From: Cervus elaphus
Lineage: Eukaryota > Chordata > Mammalia > Artiodactyla > Cervidae
Length of the DNA: 64,000 nt
Assembly (NCBI RefSeq): GCF_910594005.1
Contig: NW_025316718.1
Location: 62,001 to 126,000 of the forward strand
Reading direction: 5' to 3'
The translations under genes were made by a program, and so were the position numbers. Position 1 is the first letter of the stretch. Every line of letters starts with the position of its first letter. This document shows positions 46,819 through 57,936 of the stretch, in pieces. The notes beneath the pieces were generated by a model. It was given only the letters and a program-made list of their open reading frames with translations. It did not search any database and was not told the DNA's origin.

Positions 46819-48018
46819 GTTTTTGGGGTTTCTCTGGAGTGCCATCAAGGAAATCAAGGCTCCTTTCATGTGTGATATGCAACACGGAATTGCTCTGCAT
46901 GCAGTGCAGGGGAATCGGACCTCATCTCGCGGCGAGGGGGAAGTCTCATGGTTTTTCTCGAGTTGCGGCGGGAACCTGGGGTATATTCTCGAGTTACCAC
47001 GGGGATGGCCCTTTCAACCACGTGTTTGTTCAGCGACGTCAGGACTCCTGCCTAGTTGCGAGGGACAACTCGGGATTCTCCTCGAGGCTTGGCAGGGCAA
47101 TTGGGACGCCTCTCCAGCTGAGGCGGTAGACCAAGGGTCCCTTTCCACGTGCACAGGAATCCTGGGACTCCTATCAAGTTTCACGAGGAGTCAGGCATCG
47201 TCTCCTTTGGAGGCACTGATCTCCGCGTACCTCTGGAGTTTTCAAAGGATGTGAGGCCTCCGGTCGCGATGAGGTGGGGAACTAGGTCTTTCTCTGTGGT
47301 CTCCACAGGGGATTCAGACATCCATTCGTCTTGGGAGATGCAAGACGAGCCTGCATTCAAGTCACTGCAGGGATATCCGGCCTTATTTCGAGTCAGGGCA
47401 TCGCGGTGTCCATTCCACTTGAGGCCGCAAACTCAGGGTCCCTCTCACATACCTAGAGCTGAGAGAAGCCTCCTCTTGAGTTGCTTGTGTTAAGGTGGTA
47501 TTCCTCTGGAGTCGAAGCCAGGGACTAACCTCTCATCTCGAGTTGATTTTTGGTCCATGGACCTCTTTCGTGTGGCTACAGTGACCTCAGGATCCCTCTA
47601 GCCTTGAAACAGTGTTCTTGGGGTTTCTCTGAAGTGCCATCAAGGAAATCAAGGCTCCTTTCATGTGTGATGTGCAACACTGAATTGCTCTGCACGCAGT
47701 GCAGGGGAATCGGGCCTCATCTCGCGGCGAGGGGGAAGTCTCATGGTTTTCCTCGAGTTGCAGCGGAAACCTGGGGTATATTCTCGAGTTACGACGGGGA
47801 TGGCCCTTCCAGCCACGTGTTTGTTCAGCGACGTCAGGACTCCTGCCTAGTTGCGAGGGACAACTCGGGATTCTCCTCGAGGCTTGGCAGGGCAATTGGG
47901 ACGCCTCTCCAGCTGAGGCGGGAGACCAAGGGTCCCTTTCCACGTGCCACAGGAATCCTGGGACTCCTATCAAGTTTCACGAGGAGTCAGGCATCGTCTC
48001 CTTTGGAGGCACTGATCT
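46428..48018 (+). repeat. 1,591-bp tandem duplication, copy 1
   Basis: It runs from the 3' part of monomer 59, through monomer 46819-47613 (795 bp, gaagcagggtttttggg, gtgatatgc), into monomer 47614-48409 (796 bp, tctgaagtgcc, cactgaattgc, gttgcagcgg). Copy 2 lies immediately downstream. About ten substitutions separate the two by eye. Boundaries are placed at the right edge of the junction's identical interval. Confidence 0.88.
47949..48018. other. Unequal-crossover junction in monomer 61
   Basis: At 47948 the base matches 49205 (gtgccacagg) and not 46025 (gtgcaacagg). At 48019 and after it matches 46025 (ctgatctccg, ggggattaagac, gcatggcaatg) and not 49205 (ctgatcttcg). The 70-bp interval between is identical in both parents. 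Confidence 0.82.
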
Positions 48019-49609
48019 CCGCGTACCTCTGGAGTTTTCAAAGGATGTGAGGCCTCCGGTCGCGATGAGGTGGGGAACTAGGTCTTTCTCTGTGGTCTCC
48101 ACAGGGGATTAAGACATCCTTTCATCTTGGGAGATGCAAGACGAGCCTGCATTCAAGTCACTGCAGGGATATCCGGCCTTATTTCGAGTCAGGGCATGGC
48201 AATGTCCATTCCACTTGAGGCCGCAAACTCAGGGTCCCTCTCACATACGTAGAGCTGCAAGAAGCCTCCTCTTGAGGTGCTTGTGGTAAGGTGGTATTCC
48301 TCTGGAGTCGAAGCCAGGGACTAACCTTTCATCCCGAGTTGATTATTGGTCCACTGAGCTCTTTCGTTTTGCTACAGTGACCTCAGGATCCCTCTAGCCT
48401 TGAAGCAGGGTTTTTGGGGTTTCTCTGGAGTGCCATCAAGGAAATCAAGGCTCCTTTCATGTGTGATATGCAACACGGAATTGCTCTGCATGCAGTGCAG
48501 GGGAATCGGACCTCATCTCGCGGCGAGGGGGAAGTCTCATGGTTTTTCTCGAGTTGCGGCGGGAACCTGGGGTATATTCTCGAGTTACGACGGGGATGGC
48601 CCTTTCAACCACGTGTTTTTTCAGCGACGTCAGGACTCCTGCCTAGTTGCGAGGGACAACTCGGGATTCTCCTCAAGGCTTGGCAGGGCAATTGGGACGC
48701 CTCTCCAGCTGAGGCGGTAGACCAAGGGTCCCTTTCCACGTGCACAGGAATCCTGGGACTCCTATCAAGTTTCACGAGGAGTCAGGCATCGTCTCCTTTG
48801 GAGGCACTGATCTCCGCGTACCTCTGGAGTTTTCAAAGGATGTGAGGCCTCCGGTCGCGATGAGGTGGGGAACTAGATCTTTCTCTGAGGTCTCCACACG
48901 GGATTCAGACATCCTTTCGTCTTGGGAGATGCAAGACGAGCCTGCATTCAAGTCACTGCAGGGATATCCGGCCTTATTTCGAGTCAGGGCATCGCGGTGT
49001 CCATTCCACTTGAGGCCGCAAACTCAGGGTCCCTCTCACATACCTAGAGCTGAGAGAAGCCTCCTCTTGAGTTGCTTGTGTTAAGGTGGTATTCCTCTGG
49101 AGTCGAAGCCAGGGACTAACCTCTCATCTCGAGTTGATTTTTGGTCCATGGACCTCTTTCGTGTGGCTACAGTGACCTCAGGATCCCTCTAGCCTTGAAA
49201 CAGTGTTCTTGGGGTTTCTCTGAAGTGCCATCAAGGAAATCAAGGCTCCTTTCATGTGTGATGTGCAACACTGAATTGCTCTGCACGCAGTGCAGGGGAA
49301 TCGGGCCTCATCTCGCGGCGAGGGGGAAGTCTCATGGTTTTCCTCGAGTTGCAGCGGAAACCTGGGGTATATTCTCGAGTTACGACGGGGATGGCCCTTC
49401 CAGCCACGTGTTTGTTCAGCGACGTCAGGACTCCTGCCTAGTTGCGAGGGACAACTCGGGATTCTCCTCGAGGCTTGGCAGGGCAATTGGGACGCCTCTC
49501 CAGCTGAGGCGGGAGACCAAGGGTCCCTTTCCACGTGCCACAGGAATCCTGGGACTCCTATCAAGTTTCACGAGGAGTCAGGCATCGTCTCCTTTGGAGG
49601 CACTGATCT
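48019..49609 (+). repeat. 1,591-bp tandem duplication, copy 2
   Basis: It includes the rest of monomer 47614, monomer 48410-49204 (795 bp, same gaagcagggtttttggg start) and the first half of monomer 49205-50000 (796 bp). Private changes include gtgttttttcagc, ctcctcaaggc and tagatctttctctgagg. Monomer 49205 then continues with its own 3' half (cttcgcg at 49610, gtgggtaactatg). Confidence 0.88.
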
Positions 49610-50000
49610 TCGCGTACCTCTGGAGTTTTCAAAGGATGTGAGGCCTCCGGTCGCGATGAGGTGGGTAACTATGTCTTTTTCTGTGGTCTCCACAGGGGAT
49701 TCAGACATCCTTTCGTCTTGGGAGATGCAAGACGAGCCTGCATTCAAGTCACTGCAGGGATATCCGGCCTTATTTCGCGTCAGGGCATCCCAGTGTCCAT
49801 TCCACTTGACGCCGCAAACTCAGGGTCCCTCTCACATACCTAGAGCTGAGAGAAGCCTCCTCTTGAGGTGCTTGTGGTAAGGTGGTATTCCTCTGGAGTC
49901 GAAGTTAGGGACTAACCTCTCATCTCGAGTTGATTTTTGGTCCACGGAGCTCTTTCGTGTTGCTACAGTGACCTCAGGATCCCTCTAGCCTTGAAACAGT

Positions 50001-53000
50001 GTTCTTGGGGTTTCTCTGGAGTGCCATCAAGGAAATCAAGGCTCCTTTCATATGTGATGTGCAACACGGAATTGCTCTGCACGCAGTGCAGGGGAATCGG
50101 GCCTCATCTCACGGCGAGGGGGAAGTCTCATGGTTTTTCTCGAGTTGCGGCGGGAACCTGGGGTATATTCTCGAGTTACGATGGGGATGGCCCTTCCACC
50201 CATGTGTTTGTTCAACGACGTCAGGACTCCTGCCTAGTTGCGAGGGACAACTCGGGATTCTCCTCGAGGCTTGGCAGGGCAATTGGGACGCCTCTCCAGC
50301 TGACGCGGGAGACCAAGGGTCCCTTTCCACGTGCACAGGAATCCTGGGACTCCTATCAAGATTCACGAGGAGTCAGGCATCGTCTCCTTTGGAGGCACTG
50401 ATCTCCGCGTACCTCTGAAGTTTTCATAGGATGTGAGGTCTTTGTTCGCGATGAGGTGGGGAAGTAGGTCTTTCTCTGTGTTCTCCACAGGGGATTCAGA
50501 CATCCTTTCGTCTTGGGAGATGCAAGACGAGCCTGCATTCAAGTCTCTGCAGGGACATCCGGCCTTATTTCGAGTCAGGGCATCGCGGTGTCCATTCCAC
50601 TTGAGGCCGCAAACTCAGGGTCCCTCTCACATACCTAGAGCTGAGAGAAGCCTCCTCTTGAGGTGCTTGTGGTAAGGTGGTATTCCTCTGGAGTCGAAGC
50701 CAGGCACTAACCTCTCATCTCGAGTTGATTTTTGGTCCACGGAGCTCTTTCGTGTTGCTACAGTGACCTCAGGATCCCTCTAGCCTTGAAACAGTGTTCT
50801 TGGGGTTTCTCTGGAGTGCCATCAAGGAAATCAAGGCTCCTTTCATGTGTGATGTGCAACACGGAATTGCTCTGCACGCAGTGCAGGGGAATCGGGCCTC
50901 ATCTCGCGGCGAGGGGGAAGTCTCATGGTTTTTCTCGGATTGCGGCGGGAACCTGGGGTATATTCTCGAGTTACGACGGGGATGGCCCTTCCAACCACGT
51001 GTTTGTTCAGCGACGTCAGGACTCCTTCCTAGTTGCGAGGGACAACTCAGGATTCTCCTCGAGGCTTAGCAGGGCAATTGGGACGCCTCTCCAGCTGAGG
51101 CGGGAGACCAAGTGTCTCTTTCCACGTGCATAGGTATCCTGGGACTCCTATCAAGTTTCACGAGGAGTCAGGCATCGTCTCCTTTGGACGCACTGATCTC
51201 CGTGTACCTCTGAAGTTTTCAAAGGATGTGAGGCCTCCGTTCGCGATGAGGTGCAGAAGTAGGTCTTTCTCTGTGGTCTCCACAGGGGATTCAGACATCC
51301 TTTCCTCTTGGGAGATGCAAGACGAGCCTGCATTCAAGTCACTGCAGCGATATCCGGCCTTATTTCGAGTCAGGGCATTGCGGTGTCCATTCCACTTGAG
51401 GCCGCAAACTCAGGGTCCCTCTCACATACCTAGAGCTGAGAGAAGCCTCCTCTTGAGGTGCTTGTTGTAAGGTGGTATTCCTCTGGAGTCGAAGCCAGGG
51501 ACTAACCTCTCATCTCGAGTTGATTTTTGGTCCACGGAGCTCTTTCGTGTTGCTACAGTGACCTCAGGATCCCTCTAGCCTTGAAACAGTGTTCTTGGGG
51601 TTTCTCTGGAGTGCCATCAAGGAAATCAAGGCTCCTTTCATGTGTGATGTGCAACACGGAATTGCTCTGCACGCAGTGCAGGGGAATCGGGCCTCATCTC
51701 GCGGCGAGGGGGAAGTCTCATGTTTTTTCTCGAGTTGCGGCGGGAACCTGGGGTATATTCTCGAGTTACGACGGGGATGGCCCTTCCACCCACGTGTTTG
51801 TTCAGCGACGGCAGGACTCCTGCCTAGTTGCGAGGGACAACTCGGGATTCTCCTCGAGGCTTTTCAGGGCAATTGGGACGCCTCTCCAGCTGAGGCTGGA
51901 GATCAAGGGTCCCTTTCCACGTGCCACAGGAATCCTGGGACTCCTATCAAGTTTCACGAGGAGTCAGGCATCGTCTCCTTTGGAGGCACTGATCTCCGCG
52001 TACCTGTGGAGTTTTCAAAGGATGTGAGGCCTCCGGTCGCGATGAGGTGGGGAACTAGGTCTTTCTCTGTGGTCTCCACAGGGGATTCAGACATCCTTTC
52101 GTCTTGGGAGATGCAAGACGAGCCTGCATTCAAGTCACTGCAGGGATATCCGGCCTTATTTCGAGTCAGGGCATCTCGGTGTCCATTCCACTTGAGACCG
52201 CAAACTCAGCACAAAGCTAGAGCTGAGAGAAGCTTCCCCTTGAGGTGCTTGTGGTAAGGTGGTATTCCTCTGGAGTCGAAGCCAGTGACTAACCTCTCAT
52301 CTCGACTTGATTTTTGGTCCACGGAGCTCTTTCGTGTTGCTACAGTGACCTCAGGATCCCGCTAGCCTTGAAACAGTGTTCTTGGGGTTTCTCTGGAGTG
52401 CCATCGAGGAAATCAAGGCTCCTTTCATGTGTGATGTGCAACACGGAATTGCTCTGCACACAGTGCAGGGGAATCGGGCCTCATATCGCGGTGAGGGGGA
52501 AGTCTCATGGTTTTTCTCGAGTTGCGGCGGGAACCTGGGGTGTATTCTCGAGTTACGACGGGGATGGCGCTTCCAAACTCGTGTTTGTTCAGCGACGGCA
52601 GGACTCCTGCCTAGTTGCGAGGGACAACTCGGGATTCTCCTCGAGGCTTGGCAGGGCAATTGGAACACCTCTCAAGCTGAGGCGGGAGACCAAGGGTCCC
52701 TTTCCACGTGCACAGGAATCCTGGGGCTCCTATCAAGTTTCACGAGGAGTCAGGCATCGTCTCCTTTGGAGGCACTGATCTCCGCGTACCTCTGGAGTTT
52801 TCAAAGGGTGTGAGGCCTCCGGTCGCGATCAGGTGGGGAACTAGGTCTTTCTCTGTGGTCTCCACAGGGGATTCAGACATCCTTTCGTCTTGGGAGATGC
52901 AAGACGAGCCGGCATTCTAGTCAATGCAGGAATATCCGGCCTTATTTCGAGTCAGGGCACCGCGGTGTCCATTCCACTTTAGGCCGCAAACTCAGGGTCC

Positions 53001-53172
53001 CTCTCACATACCTAGAGCTGAGAGAAGCCTCCTCTTGAGGTGCTTGTGGTAAGGTGGTATTCCTCTGGAGTCGAAGGTAGGGACTAACCATTCATCTCGT
53101 GTTGATTTTTGGTCCACGGAGGTCTTTCGTGTTGCTACAGTGACCTCAGGTTCCCTCTAGCCTTGAAACAGT
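50001..53172 (+). repeat. Monomers 64-67
   Basis: Monomers 50001 (795 bp), 50796 (795 bp), 51591 (787 bp, cagcacaaagct) and 52378 (795 bp, gccatcgagg, catatcgcggtgag). All but 51591 share the 1-bp deletion giving cacgtgcacagg or gtgcataggt. Monomer 50001 has a cluster of substitutions near 50438 (gtctttgttcgcg). Confidence 0.86.
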
Positions 53173-55558
53173 GTTCTTGGGGTTTCTCTTTAGTGCCATC
53201 AAGGAAATCAAGGCTCCTTTCATGTGTGATGTGCAACACGGAATTGCTCTGCATGCAGTGCAGGGGAATCGGGCCTCATCTCGCGGCGAGGGGGAAGTCT
53301 CATGGTTTTTCTCGAGTTGCGGTGGGAACTTGGGGTATATTCTCGAGTTACGACGGGGATGGCCCTTCCACCCATGTGTTTGTTCAGCGACGTCAGGACT
53401 CCTGCCTAGTTGCGAGGGACAACTCGGGATTCTCCTCGAGGCTTGGCAGGGCAATTGGGACGACTCTCCAGCTCAGGCGTGAGACCAAGGGTCCCTTTCC
53501 ACGTGCCCCAGGAATCCTGGGACTCCTATCAATATTCACGAGGAGTCAGGCATCGTCTCCTTTGCAGACACTGATCTCCGCGTACCTCTGGAGTTTTCAA
53601 AGGATGTGAGGCCTCCGGTCGCCATGATGTGGGGCACTAGGTCTTTCTCTGTGGTCTCCACAGGTTATTCAGACATCCTTTCATCTTGGGAGATGCAAGA
53701 CGAGCCTGCATTCAAGTCACTGCAGGGATATCCGGCCTTATTTCGCGTCACGGCATCGCAGTGTCCATTCCACTTGAGGCCGCAAAATCAGGGTCCCTCT
53801 CACATTCCTAGAGCTGAGAGAAGCCTCCTCTTGAGGTGCTTGTGGTAAGGTGGTATTCCTCTGGAGTCGAAGTTAGGGACTAACCTCTCATCTCGAGTTG
53901 ATTTTTGGTCCACGGAGCTCTTTCGTGTTGCTACTGTGACCTCAGGATCCCTCTAGCCTTGAAACAGTGTTCTTGGGGTTTCTCTGGAGTGCCATCAAGG
54001 AAATCAAGGCTCCTTTCATATGTGATGTGCAACACGGAATTGCTCTGCACGCAGTGCAGGGGAATCGGGCCTCATCTCGCGGCGAGGGGGAAGTCTCATG
54101 GTTTTTCTCGAGTTGCGGCGGGAACCTGGGGTATATTCTCGAGTTACGACGGGGATGGCGCTTCCAAACACGTGTTTGTTCAGCGACGGCAGGACTCCTG
54201 CCTAGTTGCGAGGGACAACTCGGGATTCTCCTCGAGGCTTGGCAGGGCAATTGGGACACCTCTCCAGCTGAGGCGGGAGACCAAGTGTCCCTTTCCACGT
54301 GCACAGGAATCCTGGGGCTCCTATCAAGTTTCACGAGGAGTCAGGCATCGTCTCCTTTGGAGGCACTGATCTCCGTGTACCTCTGGAGTTTTCAAAGGGT
54401 GTGAGGCCTTCGGTCGCGATCAGGTGGGGAACTAGGTCTTTCTCTGTGGTCTCCACAGGGGATTCAGACATCCTTTCGTCTTGGGAGATGCAAGACGAGC
54501 CTGGATTCAAGTCACTGCAGGGATATCCGGCCTTATTTCGAGTCAGGGCATCGCGGTGTCCATTCCACTTGAGGCCGCAAATCAGGGTCCCTCTCACATA
54601 CCTAGAGCTGAGAGAAGCCTCCTCTTGAGGTGCTTGTGGTAAGGTGGTATTCCTCTGGAGTCGAAGGCAGGGAATAACCTCTCATCTCGTGTTGATTTTT
54701 GGTCCACGGAGGTCTTTCGTGTTGCTACAGTGACCTCAGGATCCCTCTAGCCTTGAAACAGTGTTCTTGGGGTTTCTCTGGAGTGCCATCAAGGAAATCA
54801 AGGCTCCTTTCATGTGTGATGTGCAACACGGAATTGCTCTGCACGCAGTGCAGGGGTATCGCGCCTCATCTCGCGGCGAGGGGGAAGTCTCATGGTTTTT
54901 CTCGAGTTGCGGCGGGAACCTGGGGTATATTCTCGAGGTACGACGGGGATGGCCCTTCCAGCCACGTGTTTGTTCAGCGTCGGCAGGACTCCTGCCTAGT
55001 TGCGAGGGACAACTCGGGATTCTCCTCGAGGCTTGGCAGGGCAATTGGGACGCCTCTCCAGCTGAGGCGGGAGACCAAGGGTCCCTTTCCACGTGCCCCA
55101 GTAATCCTGGGACTCCTATCAATTTTCACGAGGAGTCAGGCATCGTCTCCTTTGCAGGCACTGATCTCCGCGTACCTCTGGAGTTTTCAAAGGATGTGAG
55201 GCCTCCGGTCGCCATGATGTGAGGAACTAGGTCTTTCTCTGTGGTCTCCACAGGTTATTCAGACATCCTTTCATCTTGGGAGATGCAAGACGAGCCTGCA
55301 TTCAAGTCACTGCAGGGATATCCGGCCTTATTTCGCGTCAGGGCATCACAGTGTCCATTCCACTTGAGGCCGCAAACTCAGGGTCCCTCTCACATACCTA
55401 GAGCTGAGAGAAGCCTCCTCTTGAGGTGCTTGTGGTAAGGTGGTATTCCTCTGGAGTCGAAGCCAGGGACTAACCTCTCATCTCTAGTTGATTGTTGGTC
55501 CACGGAGCTCTTTCGTGTTGCTACAGTGACCTCAGGATCCCTCTAGCCTTGAAACAGT
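53173..55558 (+). repeat. Monomers 68-70
   Basis: Monomers 53173 (796 bp, tctctttagtgcc), 53969 (794 bp, cacgtgcacagg and cgcaaatcagg) and 54763 (796 bp). The first and third share gtgcccca, cctttgca, gccatgatgtg and ccacaggttattc, so alternate monomers are more alike than neighbours. This suggests a local two-monomer period. Confidence 0.86.
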
Positions 55559-57936
55559 GTTCTTGGGGTTTCTCTGGAGTGCCATCAAGGAAATCAAGGC
55601 TCCTTTCATGTCTGATGTGCAACACGGAATTGCTCTGCATGCAGTGCCGGAGAATCGAGCCTCATCTCGTGGCGAGGGGGAAGTCTCATGGTTTTTCTCG
55701 AGTTGCGGCGGGACCCTGCAGTATATTCTCGAGTTATGACGGGGATGGCCCTTCCAGCCACGTGTTTGTTCAGCGACGTCAGGACTCCTGCCTAGTTGCG
55801 AGGGACAACTCTGGATTCTCCTCGAGGCTTGACAGGGCAATTGGGCCGCCTCTCCAGCTGAGGCGGGAGACCAAGGGTCCCTTTCCACGTGCCACAGGAA
55901 TCCTGGGACTCCTATCAAGTTTCAGGAGGAGTCAGGCATCGTCTCCTTTGGAGGCACTGATCTCCGCGTACCTCTGGAGTTTTCAAAGTATGTGAGGCCT
56001 CTGGTCACTATGAGGTGGGGAAGTAGGTCTTTCTCTGTGGTCTCCACTGGGGATTCAGACATCCTTTCGACTTGGGAGATGCAAGACGAGCCTGCATTCA
56101 AGTCACTGTAGGGATATCCGGCCTTATTTCGAGTCAGGGCATCGCGGTGTCCATTCCACTTGAGGCCGCAAACTCAGCACATAGCTAGAGCTGAGAGAAG
56201 CCTCCTCTTGAGGTGCTTGTGTTAAGGTGGTATTCCTCTGGAGTCGAAGCCAGGGACTAACCTCTCATCTCGAGTTGATTTTTGGGCCACGGAGCTCTTT
56301 CGTGTGGCTACAGTGACGTCAGGATCCCTCTAGCCTGGAAACAGTGTTCTTGGGTTTTCTCTGGAGTGCTATGAAGGAAATCAAGGCTCCTTTCATGTGT
56401 GATGTGCATCACTGAATTGCTCTGCACGCAGTGCAGGGGAATCGGGCCTCATCTCTCGGCGAGGGGGAAGTCTCATGGTTTTTCTCGAGTTTCGGCGGGA
56501 ACCTGGGGTATATTCTCGAGTTTCGACGGGGATGGCCATTCCACAAACGTGTTTGTTCAGCGGCGTCAGGACTCCTGCCAAGTTGTGAGGGACAACTCGG
56601 GATTCTCCTCGAGGCTTGGCAGGGCAATTGGGACACCTCACCAGCTGAGGCGGGAGACCAAGTGTCCCTTTCCACGTGCCACAGGAATCCTGGGACTCCT
56701 ATCAAGTTTCACGAGGAGTCAGGCATCGTCTCCTTTGGAGGCACTGATCTCCGCGTACCTCTGGAGTTTTCAAAGGATGTGAGGCCTCCTGTCGCGATGA
56801 GGTGGGGAACTAGGTCTTTCTCTGTGGTCTCCACAGGGGATTCAGACATCCTTTCGTCTTGGGAGATGCAAGACGAGCCTACATTCAAGTCACTGCAGGG
56901 ATATCAGGCCTTATTTCGAGTCAGGGCATCGCGGTGTCCATTCCACTTGAGGCCGCAAACTCAGGGTTCCTCTCACATACCTAGAGCTGATTGAAGCCTC
57001 CTCTTGAGGTGCTTGTGGTAAGGTGGTATTCCTCTGGAGTCGAAGCCAGGGACTACCCTCTCATCACGAGTTGAATCTTGGTCCACGGAGTTCTTTCGTG
57101 TAGCTACAGTGACCTCAGGATCCCTCTAGCCTTGAAACAGTGTTCTTGGGGTTTCTCTGGAGTGCCATCAAGGAAATCAAGGCTCCTTTCATGTGTGATG
57201 TGCAACACGGAATTGCTCTGGACGAGGGCAGGGGAATCAGGCCTCATCTCACGGCGAGGGGGAAGTCTCATGGTTTTTCTCGAGTTGCGGCGGGAACCTG
57301 GGGTATATTCTCGAGGTACGACGGGGATGGCCCTTCCAGCCACGTGTTTGTTCAGCGACGTCAGGACTCCTGTCTAGTTGCGAGGGACAACTCGGGATTC
57401 TCCTCGAGGCTTGGCAGGGCAATTGGGACGCCTCTCCAGCTGAGGCGGGAGACCACGGGTCCCTTTCCACGTGCCACAGGAATCCTGAGACTCCTATCAA
57501 GTTTCATGAGGAGTCAGACATCGTCTCCTATGGAGGCACTGATCTTCGCGTACCTCTGAAGTTTTCAAAGGATGTGAGGCCTCCGGTCGCGATTAGGTGG
57601 GGAACTAGGTCTTTCTCTGTGGTCTCCACAGGGGATTCAGACATCCTTTCGTCTTTGGAGATGCAAGACGAGCCTGCATTCAATTCACTGCAGGGATATC
57701 CGGCCTTATTTCGCGTCAGGGCATCGCGGTGTCCATTCCACTTGAGGCCGCAAACTCAGGGTCCCTCTCACATACCTAGAGCTGAGAGAAGCCTCCTCTT
57801 GAGGTGCTTGTGGTAAGGTGGTATTCCTCTGGAGTCGAAGCCAGTGACTAACTTCTCATCTCGAGTTGATTTTTGGTCTACGGAGCTCTTTCGTGTTGCT
57901 ACAGTGACCTCAGGATCCCTCTAACCTTGAAACAGT
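55559..57936 (+). repeat. Trimer U, copy 3 (monomers 71-73)
   Basis: Monomers 55559-56345 (787 bp, P type), 56346-57141 (796 bp, gctatgaagg, gtgcatcactg, ctgccaagttgtg) and 57142-57936 (795 bp, ggacgagggc, tcgaggtacg, aatcctgagac, tcctatggagg). Variants ctgccaagttg, cctgagac and ctatggagg are shared with copy 2 at 9505 but not with copy 1. Confidence 0.88.
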
